64,000 nucleotides of DNA. Source: Streptomyces regalis. Lineage in GTDB: Bacteria; Actinomycetota; Actinomycetes; Streptomycetales; Streptomycetaceae. This document shows positions 8,596 to 17,224 of this stretch, piece by piece. Location: assembly GCF_001509475.1 (NCBI RefSeq), contig NZ_LLZG01000414.1:1-64000 (forward strand), written 5' to 3'. The notes beneath the pieces are model-generated. The model had not been told where the DNA came from. It was given only the letters and a program-made list of their open reading frames with translations, and did no database searches. Made by a program: the position numbers and the translations under genes. Position 1 is the first letter of the stretch. The number at the start of each line of letters is the position of its first letter.

Positions 8596-8665
8596 GACTT
8601 TCCAACTGAATGGGTTTGATTTTCCAACCCGCAGGGCTATGGTGAGTTTGGATTTCCTACTCACC
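8596..8665. promoter_or_regulatory. Divergent control region between hxlR-type gene and thiolase
   Basis: Direct repeats GACTTTCCAAC (8596-8606) and GATTTTCCAAC (8618-8628) are spaced 22 bases apart, two helical turns; a weaker GGATTTCCTAC follows at 8650. The last lies inside an inverted repeat, GGTGAGT (8641-8647) with ACTCACC (8659-8665). Binding by the adjacent HxlR protein is an inference. Confidence 0.45.
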
Positions 8666-8734
8666 GGTAATCGCATCGGCCCTCCCACGGGTCGCGCTCC
8701 GGTCATCGCCCCGGCGGCCAAGGAGGCCCGCAGC

Positions 8735-9904
8735 ATGCGTGACGCAGTCATCGTCGAAGCCGTACGCACCCCGATAGGCAAGGGCAAGCCGAACGGCGCC
8801 CTCGCGCACGTCCACCCTGTAGAACTCCTCGCCCACACCCTGCGCACCCTCGTCGAGCGCTCCGGCATCGACCCGGCGCTCATCGACGACGTCATCGGCG
8901 GCACCGTCGACCAGGTCGGCGAACAGGCCATGAACACCACCCGCTACGCCGCCCTGTCGGCCGGCTTCCCTGAGACGGTCCCGGCGACCACCGTGGACCG
9001 CCAGTGCGGCTCCTCCCAGCAGGCCGTGCACTTCGCCGCCCAGGGCGTCATCTCGGGCGCGTACGACCTGGTCGTCGCCTGCGGCGTCGAGTCCATGAGC
9101 CGGGTGCCGATGTGGTCGAACGTGCCGCCCGGCAAGGACCCCTTCGGCCCCGGCATCGCCGAGCGCTACCCGGAGGGCCTCGTCCCGCAGGGCATCAGTG
9201 CCGAGCTCATCGCCGCCAAGTGGTCGATCACCCGCGAGCAGATGGACGCGTTCGCCGTCTCCTCGCACCGGAAGGCGGCCGAGGCCTGGGACAAGGGCCG
9301 CTTCGACGCCGAGGTCGCGCCCCTGGAGGGCGTCTCGCGCGACGAGTGTGTCCGACCCGGCAGCACCCCCGAGATCCTCGCCGGCCTCAAGCCCGCCTAC
9401 TACGACCCGGCCTTCACCGAGCGCTTCCCGCAGATCGAGTGGAACGTCACCGCGGGCAATGCCAGCCCCATCAACGACGGCGCCTCCGCGGTGCTGATCA
9501 CGTCCAGTGAGACCGCGGCCCGACTGGGCCTTCGCCCCCTGGCCCGGCTGCACAGCTTCGCCGTCACCGGCTCCGACCCTCTGCTGATGCTCACGGGAGT
9601 CATCCCGGCGACCGAGAAGGTGCTGCGCAGGGCGCAGCTGAGCCTCGACGACATCGACCTGTTCGAGATCAACGAGGCCTTCTCCAGCGTGGTCCTGGCC
9701 TGGCAGCAGGAGACCGGCGCCGACCTCGCCAAGGTCAACGTGCACGGCGGTGCGATCGCGATCGGCCACCCGCTCGGCGCGAGCGGAACCCGTCTGACGA
9801 CGACCCTGGTCCACGCGATGCGCGAGCGCGGCGCGCGGTACGCCCTGCAGACGATGTGCGAGGCGGGCGGCCTCGCCAACGCGATGATCCTTGAGACGGT
9901 GTAG
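8735..9904 (+). CDS. Acetyl-CoA C-acyltransferase (thiolase)
   Basis: 389-residue thiolase, condensing or cleaving 3-ketoacyl-CoA. Acylated cysteine is in DRQCGSSQQAVH, the first catalytic His in NVHGGAIAIGHPLGASG, and the second catalytic Cys in MCEAGGLANA; NEAFSS is also present. The family length is complete. Chosen ATG follows AAGGAGG by eight bases; an upstream-extended frame into the regulatory region is ignored for that reason. It stands alone opposite an HxlR regulator, suggesting an induced beta-oxidation or acetoacetyl-CoA role rather than a core one. Confidence 0.93.
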   Translation: MRDAVIVEAVRTPIGKGKPNGALAHVHPVELLAHTLRTLVERSGIDPALIDDVIGGTVDQVGEQAMNTTRYAALSAGFPETVPATTVDRQCGSSQQAVHFAAQGVISGAYDLVVACGVESMSRVPMWSNVPPGKDPFGPGIAERYPEGLVPQGISAELIAAKWSITREQMDAFAVSSHRKAAEAWDKGRFDAEVAPLEGVSRDECVRPGSTPEILAGLKPAYYDPAFTERFPQIEWNVTAGNASPINDGASAVLITSSETAARLGLRPLARLHSFAVTGSDPLLMLTGVIPATEKVLRRAQLSLDDIDLFEINEAFSSVVLAWQQETGADLAKVNVHGGAIAIGHPLGASGTRLTTTLVHAMRERGARYALQTMCEAGGLANAMILETV

Positions 9905-9949
9905 CCGGTAGCCGTCAGCCGTAGCCGGTCAGGAAGGCGGCGTTACGGT

Positions 9950-10729
9950 TCAGCGGCCCCGCAGGTGGTGGCGCTTGCGCCAGGCCACCACCACGCCCGC
10001 CAGCGCCGGCACGGCGATGCAGGCCAGCGCGATCAGAAAGGCCGGCGAGGTCGGCGCGGAGGCGCGGGCGCCGGCGACGACGTACGCGGCGGTGTTGGGG
10101 ATCGATCCCAGCGCCGTCGCGAGCAGGAACGGGACGTAGCCCATGCGGGAGACGGCGGCGGTGTAGTTCGCGGCCCAGAACGGCACCCCGGGGAACAGCC
10201 GTACCGCCAGCATCGAGCGGAAACCGTGCCGGCTGAACTGGCCGTCCGCGGCCTGCAGCCACCGGCCCCGCAGCAACGGGCGCAGCGCGTCCTGGCCGAG
10301 CAGCCGACCCAGCCCGAAGGCGACGCCGGCACCCAACACCGTGCCCGCCAGGGAGGCGCCGATGCCCCACTCGGAACCGAAGAGCGCGCCCGCCGCGAGG
10401 TTCAGCAGCGGCCGCGGCACGAATGCCACCGTGACCAGCCCGTACGCCACGGCGAACAGCACCACCGCGGCCCCGCCCTCGACGTGTGGCGGCCAGCCGT
10501 TCGCCAGGAGCTTGTGCGGTTCGAAGAGCAGCACGGACGACGCGGCCGCCGCGAGCAGCACCACGAGCAGGGACAGCCGCGACCACGGCGAGAGCAGCGC
10601 TCTCGAGCAGCGCGTGGCGAAGCCTGCCGGAACGGGCGCCGGCAGGGACGCGGGGACGGTGAGCTCCGTAGCGGCGGCCCGAGGAGGGGCCGTTGCGGTG
10701 CCCCCGGAGCGGGCGGTGGCATCGAGCAT
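9950..10729 (-). CDS. TVP38/TMEM64-family membrane protein
   Basis: About 259 residues with a disordered N-terminus, a first span (LSLLVVLLAAAASSVLLF) and the VTT domain: FVPRPLLNLAAGALFGSEWG, GRLLGQD, then RLFPGVPFWAANY and GYVPFLLATALGSIPNTAAYV. The gene was started at the ATG after which TM-type composition begins; no strong ribosome binding site is seen. Function in bacteria is poorly known; scramblase-like roles have been proposed for the superfamily. Divergent from the DNA-repair gene with only about 22-50 bases between starts. Confidence 0.85.
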   Translation of the reverse strand: MLDATARSGGTATAPPRAAATELTVPASLPAPVPAGFATRCSRALLSPWSRLSLLVVLLAAAASSVLLFEPHKLLANGWPPHVEGGAAVVLFAVAYGLVTVAFVPRPLLNLAAGALFGSEWGIGASLAGTVLGAGVAFGLGRLLGQDALRPLLRGRWLQAADGQFSRHGFRSMLAVRLFPGVPFWAANYTAAVSRMGYVPFLLATALGSIPNTAAYVVAGARASAPTSPAFLIALACIAVPALAGVVVAWRKRHHLRGR

Positions 10730-10751
10730 TCGGCGACAGTAACCGACAAAG

Positions 10752-11501
10752 ATGTGTGATCGCCGTATGGTTCGTCTCATGCGCGTCACAGGTGCGGGAA
10801 CGTTGGAAGTTCCCCGCAGCGTTCTCGCCGACACGGTCCTGGCGCGGCTCACCGCCGCGTACGCCGCCGCGGCGGATCCGAAGCGGGCCGCCACCGCCCA
10901 GGCGTACCTGAAGGACGTGGCCCCGTTCCTCGGCATCCCCACACCCGAGCGCCGCGCCCTGTCCCGCACCGTCCTCGAGGGCACACCGCGCCCCGACGAG
11001 ACCGACTGCACCGCCGTCGCGCTGCGCTGCTGGCGGCTGCCCGAGCGCGAGTACCACTACTTCGCCGTCGACTATCTGCGCCGCCACGTGGGGCGCTGCT
11101 CCTCCGGCTTCCTGCCGGTGGCCCGGCACCTCGTCACCACCGTCTCCTGGTGGGACACCGTCGACGCGCTCGCCGCGCACGTCGTCGGCGGGCTCGTCGC
11201 GGCCGATCCGTTGCTCACGGCGGACATGGACGCCTGGATCGTCGACGACGACCTGTGGGTCGCCCGCACGGCCCTGCTCCACCAACTGCGCTACAAGGAA
11301 CGCACCGACACCCAACGCCTCTTCGCCTACTGCCTGCGGCAGTCCGGGCACCCCGACTTCTTCATCCGCAAGGCGATCGGCTGGTGCCTGCGCGAGTACG
11401 CCAAGACCGACCCGGAGGCCGTACGGGCCTTTCTGGCGCGGGAGCGGGGGCGGTTCGCGCCGCTGTCGATGCGGGAGGCGCTGAAGAACATCGGGGCGTA
11501 G
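10752..11501 (+). CDS. DNA alkylation repair protein, AlkD-like
   Basis: HEAT-like-repeat glycosylase family that excises alkylated bases. Landmarks are YLKDVAPFLGIPTPERRAL, EREYHYFAVDYLRRH, TVSWWDTVDALAAHVVG, DDLWVARTALLHQLRYKE and DFFIRKAIGWCLREYAKTD; the two aromatic/acidic clusters correspond to the substrate-binding cleft. The start is uncertain: ATG codons at 10752, 10767 and 10779 are in frame and none has a clear ribosome binding site. The last gives more room for a promoter. Confidence 0.9.
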   Translation: MCDRRMVRLMRVTGAGTLEVPRSVLADTVLARLTAAYAAAADPKRAATAQAYLKDVAPFLGIPTPERRALSRTVLEGTPRPDETDCTAVALRCWRLPEREYHYFAVDYLRRHVGRCSSGFLPVARHLVTTVSWWDTVDALAAHVVGGLVAADPLLTADMDAWIVDDDLWVARTALLHQLRYKERTDTQRLFAYCLRQSGHPDFFIRKAIGWCLREYAKTDPEAVRAFLARERGRFAPLSMREALKNIGA

Positions 11502-11567
11502 GCCGCGAACTCCCCATCCGCGAAAAACCATTCGACGTCGGGCACGGCGTCGACGATGATCGACCTC

Positions 11568-11669
11568 ATGTTCCGGTACGCCTTCGTCCTCGCAGCATCC
11601 GCAGTCGCGGATGCTCCGAAGGCTGCCGTCTCCGTCTTCCTGGCCGCTGTCGACGGCGCCCGAAGCTGA
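11568..11669 (+). CDS. Possible 33-residue leader peptide before EF-Tu3
   Basis: ATG-initiated frame [18 protein letters not shown]... ending TGA at 11667-11669, the point where an inverted repeat begins. No convincing ribosome binding site is present. The arrangement (short frame, hairpin, then a translation-factor gene) recalls translational attenuators, but this is inference. Confidence 0.25.
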   Translation: MFRYAFVLAASAVADAPKAAVSVFLAAVDGARS

Positions 11670-11710
11670 CCCTCCCCGGATCGACCGGCGGACCCCGCAG
11701 GGGGAGGGTC
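11668..11710 (+). promoter_or_regulatory. Leader inverted repeat upstream of EF-Tu3
   Basis: Perfect 10-bp arms GACCCTCCCC (11668-11677) and GGGGAGGGTC (11701-11710), 23-base loop, located 50 bases before the tuf3-like start. Could be an attenuator or a mRNA stabiliser. Confidence 0.45.
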
Positions 11711-11760
11711 GGCGAGTCCTTGGGGTCCCCTCTCCTACGCAGAGACTTCGAGGTACAGCC

Positions 11761-12930
11761 ATGTCCAAGACGGCATACGTGCGCACCAAACCGCATCTGA
11801 ACATCGGCACGATGGGTCATGTCGACCACGGCAAGACCACATTGACCGCCGCCATCACCAAGGTCCTCGCCGAGCGCGGGTCCGGCACGTTCGTGCCGTT
11901 CGACCGCATCGACCGGGCGCCGGAGGAGGCCGCGCGCGGCATCACCATCAACATCGCGCACGTCGAGTACGAGACCGACACCCGGCACTACGCGCACGTC
12001 GACATGCCGGGCCACGCCGACTACGTCAAGAACATGGTCACCGGCGCCGCGCAGCTCGACGGGGCGATCCTCGTCGTCTCCGCGCTCGACGGGATCATGC
12101 CGCAGACCGCCGAACACGTGTTGCTCGCCCGGCAGGTGGGCGTCGACCACATCGTCGTCGCCCTCAACAAGGCCGACGCGGGCGACGAGGAGCTCATCGA
12201 CCTCGTCGAGCTGGAGGTCCGTGACCTGCTCACCGAGCACGGCTACGGGGGCGACGCCGCACCCGTCGTACGGGTCTCGGGGCTGAAGGCGCTGGAAGGG
12301 GACCCGAAGTGGACGGCGTCGATCGAGGCGCTGCTCGACGCGGTGGACACGTACGTTCCGATGCCGGAGCGGTATGTGGACGCGCCGTTCCTGTTGCCGG
12401 TCGAGAACGTGCTCACCATCACCGGGCGGGGGACCGTGGTGACCGGGGCCGTCGAGCGGGGCACCGTGCGGGTGGGTGACCGGGTCGAAGTGCTCGGAGC
12501 CGGGCTGGAGAGCGTGGTCACCGGCCTGGAGACCTTCGGCAAGCCGATGGACGAGGCGCAGGCCGGGGACAACGTGGCGTTGCTGCTGCGGGGGGTTCCT
12601 CGGGACGCCGTCCGGCGCGGGCATGTTGTCGCGGCGCCGGGCAGTGTGGAGCCGAGTCGCCACTTCACCGCGCAGGTGTATGTGCTGTCCGCACGTGAGG
12701 GCGGTCGTACGACGGCGGTCGCCACCGGGTATCGGCCGCAGTTCTACATCCGCACGGCGGATGTGGTGGGTGACATCGACCTCGGTGAGGTGGCTGTGGC
12801 GCGGCCCGGGGAGACGGTCACGATGACTGTTGAGCTGGGGCGTGAGGTGCCTCTGGAGCCGGGCCTCGGCTTTGCCATCCGTGAGGGTGGCAGGACCGTC
12901 GGGGCGGGGACCGTGACTGCCGTCGTGTGA
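11761..12930 (+). CDS. tuf3: Elongation factor Tu, divergent tuf3-type copy
   Basis: GTPase delivering aminoacyl-tRNA to the ribosome. G-motifs are GHVDHGKT (residues 19-26), [15 protein letters not shown] and SGLKALEG; the three EF-Tu domains are complete at 389 residues. It differs from main EF-Tu in many places. The usual DCPGH is DMPGH here, and the switch region reads [11 protein letters not shown]. Streptomycetes carry such a second, divergent EF-Tu (EF-Tu3) that is not the housekeeping copy; in S. coelicolor it has been reported to be under stringent-response control. It is monocistronic here, unlike tuf1 in the str operon, and has its own leader with a hairpin. Naming as tuf3 rests on divergence and context. 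Confidence 0.88.
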   Translation: MSKTAYVRTKPHLNIGTMGHVDHGKTTLTAAITKVLAERGSGTFVPFDRIDRAPEEAARGITINIAHVEYETDTRHYAHVDMPGHADYVKNMVTGAAQLDGAILVVSALDGIMPQTAEHVLLARQVGVDHIVVALNKADAGDEELIDLVELEVRDLLTEHGYGGDAAPVVRVSGLKALEGDPKWTASIEALLDAVDTYVPMPERYVDAPFLLPVENVLTITGRGTVVTGAVERGTVRVGDRVEVLGAGLESVVTGLETFGKPMDEAQAGDNVALLLRGVPRDAVRRGHVVAAPGSVEPSRHFTAQVYVLSAREGGRTTAVATGYRPQFYIRTADVVGDIDLGEVAVARPGETVTMTVELGREVPLEPGLGFAIREGGRTVGAGTVTAVV

Positions 12931-12944
12931 AGGTGGTGCGGTTC

Positions 12945-13031
12945 GTGGGGGACTGCGCGGCCGTCGTGGCTGGTCGCGCCCACGCGGCGGAGCCGCATAT
13001 GGACACAGCCCCACGCCCCTTTGGGGCGCTT
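12945..13031. repeat. Streptomyces intergenic repeat, copy 1
   Basis: Shares GGCTGGTCGCGCCC...GCGGCGG.AGCCGCATAT...CAGCCCC.CGCCCCTTTGGGGCGCT with the sequence at 21557-21636. Ends in a GCCCC/GGGGC hairpin that can terminate transcription after the EF-Tu gene. Confidence 0.75.
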
Positions 13032-13051
13032 GACCCAGGCACAATGGGAAG

Positions 13052-13897
13052 GTGAACGACGCCATACCCGTCACCCGCGCCGTCGACTACGGCACCGCCA
13101 AGCTGATGCCCGACGTCGATCGGAAGCGGGCCTGGTTGCTCACCGTCGACGGGGCGCCTCAGTCATACGTCGATCTCGACGAGCCGACACATCTGGAGTT
13201 CGAGTACGCGCGGCGGCTCGGGCATGTGCTGGACACCGTCGCGGAGGCGGGGCGGGTGCTGGACGTGCTGCATCTCGGGGGCGGGGCGCTCACGCTGCCC
13301 CGGTATCTGGCCGCGACCCGGGCGGGGTCCCGGCAGGACGTCGTGGAGGCCGACCGGGGGCTGATGGAGCTGGTCGTGGAGCATCTTCCGGTGCCGGACG
13401 GGTCGGGGATCTTCCTGCACTCCGCCGACGCCCGGGCCTGGCTGGAGGCGGCCCCCGCGGACTCGGCCGACGTGATCGTCGCCGATGTCTTCGGGGGCTC
13501 GCGGGTTCCGGCGCATCTGACGTCGATCGCGTACGTCCGTGAGGCCGAGCGGGTGCTCCGGGCCGGCGGCGTCTACCTGGCCAACCTCGCCGATGCCGCG
13601 CCCTTCGCCTTCCTGCGCTCCCAACTCGCCACCTACGCCACGCTGTTCGAGGAGCTGGTGCTGATCGCCGAGCCGGGCGTGCTGCGCGGGCGGCGCTTCG
13701 GCAACGCGGTGCTCGTCGCCGCGCACCAGCCCGTCGACACGGCCGCTCTGGCCCGGCTCACCGCCTCCGACGCCTTTCCGGCCCGCGTCGAACACGGGCT
13801 CGCCCTGCGGCAGTTCATCGGCGGAGCGCAGCCGGTGCGGGACGAGGACGCCGTAGCGTCACCCGAGCCCCCCGACGGGGCTTTCAGCATCGGCTGA
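13052..13897 (+). CDS. Spermidine synthase-like methyltransferase-fold protein
   Basis: 281 residues with a spermidine synthase/AdoMet-methyltransferase Rossmann core: VLDVLHLGGGALTLPRYLAA (glycine-rich loop), QDVVEADRGLMEL, DVIVADVFGGSRVPAHLTS and VLRAGGVYLANLAD. In true spermidine synthases an acidic residue pair binds the amine; here DVFGG replaces the usual D.TDP, so polyamine synthesis is doubtful. GTG start follows GGGAAGG. The 3' end overlaps the convergent MFS gene by 39 bases. Confidence 0.78.
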   Translation: MNDAIPVTRAVDYGTAKLMPDVDRKRAWLLTVDGAPQSYVDLDEPTHLEFEYARRLGHVLDTVAEAGRVLDVLHLGGGALTLPRYLAATRAGSRQDVVEADRGLMELVVEHLPVPDGSGIFLHSADARAWLEAAPADSADVIVADVFGGSRVPAHLTSIAYVREAERVLRAGGVYLANLADAAPFAFLRSQLATYATLFEELVLIAEPGVLRGRRFGNAVLVAAHQPVDTAALARLTASDAFPARVEHGLALRQFIGGAQPVRDEDAVASPEPPDGAFSIG

Positions 13898-15160
13898 GTC
13901 GCGTCGGGTTCCGGCGGTCACCTGTTTGGTACGACGCCGTAGGTTCCGTACGTCCGGCACGCACAGCACCGCCGCCGTGACCACCACGACCAGCGCGGCG
14001 CAGCCCCACAGCGCCGAGGTGCGCCCGAAGGCCCCCTCCGCCGGGCCGGCCAGGGCTGTCGCCAGCGGGACCAGGGCGACCGAGCCGAACCAGTCGTACG
14101 CGGCGACCCGGGACAGCTTCTCCTCCGGTATCTCCTGATGGAGTGCGGTCATCCAGGAGACGCCGAACACCTCCAGCGTGACGCCGGTCAGGAACATCAC
14201 CGCGCACAGAACGGCGAGGGGGACCGGTACGGCGAGGGCGGCGGAGGGCAGGGCGAGCGGGAAGACGCACAGGGTGCCGGCGAGGAGGAGGCGGCGTGGC
14301 TTCCAGCGGGTCATGAGCAGGGCGCCGACGACCGTGCCCGCCCCGAAGAAGCCCAGGGCCAGGCCCCACGGACCGGCCCCGCCCAGGTGGTCGCGGGCGA
14401 CGAGGGGGCCGTAGACCGCGTCGGCAGCGCCGACGACCGCGTTCGCGATGGAGAACTGGACGACGATGCCCCACAGCCACGGCCGCCCGGCGAACTCCCG
14501 CCAGCCGTCCCGGAGATCGGCGAGCATGCCGCCGCCCGGCGCGCGCTGAGGAACGTGACGCACGTCGAGGAAGGCCCGCAGGGATCCGGCGACCGCGAAG
14601 GCCGCCGCGTCCGCCGCCAGCACCCAGCCCGGCCCGATCGCGGCCACCATCGCACCGCCGAGCGCGGCCCCGCCCACCGCCGCCCCCTGCATCGCCATCC
14701 GGAACACAGCGAACGCCCGGCTCGCCTGCTCCCCCTGGACCGATGAGAGCAGCATGCCCTCGGCCGCCGGGCTGAAGAACGCCTGGCCGGTGCCGCCGAG
14801 GGCGGTGAGCAGCATCATCTGCCACAACTGCGCTTCCCCGCTGAGGACGAGCACCGCGAAGGCGGCCTGGGAGAGGCAGTTGAGGGCGTTGGCCGCGACC
14901 ATCACCCGGTGCCGCGGAAGGCGGTCCGCGACGGCGCCGCCGATCAGCAGGAAGAGCACCAGGGGCAGGGTGCGGGAGGCGGCCACCAGACCTACGTCGC
15001 CGCCGTCGCCACCCGCCTCCAGCACCGCGAACGCCGCGGCGATCAGCGCACCGTGACTGCCGAGGTTGGTGACGAACGCCGCGGCGGTCAGCAGGCTGTA
15101 ATTGCGGCCTGCCCAGGCGGGGCGGCGGGAGCGGCGGAGGAGCTCGAGCACGGAGGTCAC
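13859..15160 (-). CDS. MFS transporter
   Basis: About 433 residues with roughly twelve hydrophobic spans and the MFS loop motif after span 2 (GGAVADRLPRHRVMV). Other landmarks are QAFFSPAAEGMLLSSVQGEQ and the central loop RHVPQRAPGGGMLADLRDGW. This pattern matches the enterobactin-exporter-like/DHA3 group of drug or siderophore exporters. Substrate is unknown. GTG at 15158-15160 was chosen; a TTG 36 bases upstream is an alternative. Overlaps the end of the convergent spermidine synthase-like gene. Confidence 0.85.
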   Translation of the reverse strand: MTSVLELLRRSRRPAWAGRNYSLLTAAAFVTNLGSHGALIAAAFAVLEAGGDGGDVGLVAASRTLPLVLFLLIGGAVADRLPRHRVMVAANALNCLSQAAFAVLVLSGEAQLWQMMLLTALGGTGQAFFSPAAEGMLLSSVQGEQASRAFAVFRMAMQGAAVGGAALGGAMVAAIGPGWVLAADAAAFAVAGSLRAFLDVRHVPQRAPGGGMLADLRDGWREFAGRPWLWGIVVQFSIANAVVGAADAVYGPLVARDHLGGAGPWGLALGFFGAGTVVGALLMTRWKPRRLLLAGTLCVFPLALPSAALAVPVPLAVLCAVMFLTGVTLEVFGVSWMTALHQEIPEEKLSRVAAYDWFGSVALVPLATALAGPAEGAFGRTSALWGCAALVVVVTAAVLCVPDVRNLRRRTKQVTAGTRRDSADAESPVGGLG

Positions 15161-15322
15161 CGGCCGACTATTGCCGTCCGGACCTCGATCTGCCAAGCGA
15201 ATTGCAGGTCACTGGCCGGACGCACCACTTCGGCTCGCGGATGCTCCGGCTCGACCGGTAGTGATACGACGCTCGTCACATAGGCCTGTTCCCGAACCCT
15301 ACTCACGGGTAACCTAGCCGCC

Positions 15323-15775
15323 ATGAGCGCAGACCAGATGTCGATCGGCGAGATGCTCGCCGCCACCGTGCCGATGGCCCGGACCCTCAACCTCGAGTTC
15401 CTGGAGACCACGCCGGAGAGGGCCGTGGTGGCTCTGCCCGACCAGGGCGAGTACCACAACCACGTGGGCGGGCCGCACGCCGGCGCGATGTTCACGCTCG
15501 GCGAGTCCGCCAGTGGCGCGATCGTCCTGGCCGCGTTCGGCGACCAGCTCTCGCGTGCCGTGCCGCTGGCGGTGCGGGCCGAGATCGCCTACAAGAAGCT
15601 CGCCATGGGCGCCGTCACCGCCACCGCGACGCTGGGTCGCCCGGCCGCCGAGGTCGTCGCGGAACTGGACGCGGGGGAGCGGCCCGAGTTCCCCGTGGCG
15701 ATCGAGATCCAGCGCGGTGACGGGGCCGTGACCGGGGAGATGACCGTCGTCTGGACCCTGCGACCGAACGGCTGA
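15323..15775 (+). CDS. Hotdog-fold thioesterase (DUF4442/PaaI-like)
   Basis: 150-residue protein with the hotdog pattern: central helix around HVGGPHAGAMFTLGESASG and strands PLAVRAEIAYKKLAMGAVTA, TGEMTVVWTLRPNG. DUF4442/YiiD-type thioesterases hydrolyse acyl-CoA-like substrates; the substrate is not inferable. ATG start; ends before a bidirectional terminator. Confidence 0.82.
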   Translation: MSADQMSIGEMLAATVPMARTLNLEFLETTPERAVVALPDQGEYHNHVGGPHAGAMFTLGESASGAIVLAAFGDQLSRAVPLAVRAEIAYKKLAMGAVTATATLGRPAAEVVAELDAGERPEFPVAIEIQRGDGAVTGEMTVVWTLRPNG

Positions 15776-15810
15776 GCCGGCCGTACGGCAGAGGTCGTAA
15801 GACAGAAAGA

Positions 15811-15832
15811 AGGGGCCCCATGTGGGGCCCCT
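15811..15832. terminator. Bidirectional terminator
   Basis: AGGGGCCCC / GGGGCCCCT nine-bp stem with ATGT loop between the converging thioesterase and galU genes. Confidence 0.8.
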
Positions 15833-15874
15833 GTGTCTGTCGTGCCGCGTACGCCTTGTCGTGCCGGGGAACGC

Positions 15875-16858
15875 TCAAGCGGCGAGCGGGTTCCGCTTCT
15901 CCTGCCCGCCGCCGTCCTCCTCCAGCCCTGCCACGAACTCCTTCAGCCAGGCCGTGAACTCCGGCCCCAGGTCCGCCCGGCCGCACGTCAGCCGAACCAC
16001 CGTGCGCAGGTAGTCCGCCTTGTCGCCGGTGTCGTAGCGCAGCCCGTCGAACACGACTCCGTGGACCGTTCCGCCCGTCGCCAGTTCCTGGAGCGCGTCG
16101 GTGAGCTGGATCTCGCCGCCGCGGCCGGGCGGGGTGCGCTCCAGGATGCCGAAGACGGCCGGGGCGAGGACGTAACGGCCGATGACCGCGTAATGGCTCG
16201 GGGCGTCCTCGCGCGACGGCTTCTCCACCAGGCCCGTGACGCGGACGACCCCGTCCTCGCCGGACGGTTCGACGGCCGCGCAGCCGTAGAGGTGGATCTG
16301 GTCCGGCGGGACCTCCATGAGGGCGACCACGCTGCCCTCGTAGCGGTCGCGGACCTCCAGCATCCGGCTGAGCAGGGTCTCGCGCGGGTCGATGAGGTCG
16401 TCGCCGAGGAGCACGGCGAACGGCTGGTCGCCGACGTGATGACGGGCGCACAGCACCGCGTGTCCGAGGCCGAGCGGGTCGCCCTGGCGGATGTGGTGGA
16501 TGTCAGCGAGCCGGGCCGGGTCGCGCACCGCGTCCAGCCGTACGTTGTCGCCCTTGGCGGCGAGCGCCTGCTCCAGCTCGAAGGCGTTGTCGAAGTGGTC
16601 CTCGATGGCCCGCTTGTGCCGACCGGTGATCATCAGTACGTCGTCGAGCCCGGCCGCCGCGGCCTCCTCGACGACGTACTGGATGGCCGGCTTGTCGACA
16701 ACCGGCAGCATCTCCTTGGGGGTCGCCTTCGTCGCGGGCAGGAACCGTGTGCCGAGGCCGGCGGCCGGGACGACCGCCTTGCGGACCGCGCGGGTGGTAC
16801 GGGCCGTACCGCCCGAATCAGGGCTGGGTGTCGTGTGGGGGACGATCATGCGATTCAT
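15875..16858 (-). CDS. galU: UTP-glucose-1-phosphate uridylyltransferase
   Basis: Makes UDP-glucose for glycans. The nucleotidyltransferase signature is complete: KAVVPAAGLGTRFLPATKAT, PKEMLPVVDKPAIQYVVEEA, ITGRHKRAIEDHFD, FAVLLGDDLID, VEKPSREDAPSHYAVIGRYV, GEIQLTDALQEL and YDTGDKADYL. About 327 residues, normal for the family. Two ATG codons (16858, 16849) are possible; neither has a clear ribosome binding site. Confidence 0.95.
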   Translation of the reverse strand: MNRMIVPHTTPSPDSGGTARTTRAVRKAVVPAAGLGTRFLPATKATPKEMLPVVDKPAIQYVVEEAAAAGLDDVLMITGRHKRAIEDHFDNAFELEQALAAKGDNVRLDAVRDPARLADIHHIRQGDPLGLGHAVLCARHHVGDQPFAVLLGDDLIDPRETLLSRMLEVRDRYEGSVVALMEVPPDQIHLYGCAAVEPSGEDGVVRVTGLVEKPSREDAPSHYAVIGRYVLAPAVFGILERTPPGRGGEIQLTDALQELATGGTVHGVVFDGLRYDTGDKADYLRTVVRLTCGRADLGPEFTAWLKEFVAGLEEDGGGQEKRNPLAA

Positions 16859-17224
16859 GCTGGTACATGGGGATGAGAGCACGCCGAGAGAAACCTCGGA
16901 GCTTGCTGTGCGACATGTGGAATTGAAGATTCCGTGGACCCGTGGTCCTTGGCTGCACACAACTCGTCGCCCGGCCCGATGAACGATTTCGAAAGCCGGT
17001 GCGGATACCGCCGGTAACTGATCTGAATTCCCCGCTTTTGAACATCGGTCACTCGAACTTCTTGTTTCCTGCGTGTCGCTTGTGCGAAAGTGAGCGACCC
17101 GATAGCCGGTCACAGGTGACGTGGTCCAGGTATGCACCAATCAGGTATGCACCAATCAGGCACCTGCTTTTCCGACGGACGCGCATTTCGCATGCCGTTC
17201 TGCGGCTGGGAAGGAAATGGTTCA
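16859..17224. other. Intergenic region with a 15-base tandem repeat
   Basis: No gene found in these 366 bases between divergent genes. Two perfect copies of TATGCACCAATCAGG stand head to tail at 17131-17160. They are 65 bases before the start of the ricin-domain protein and could be an operator or duplicated promoter element for it. Confidence 0.5.

Noticed and set aside
13859..13897. Overlap of two convergent coding sequences as an annotation error
   Set aside because: Both proteins have coding-like ends of normal family length; short convergent overlaps are common in this genome type.
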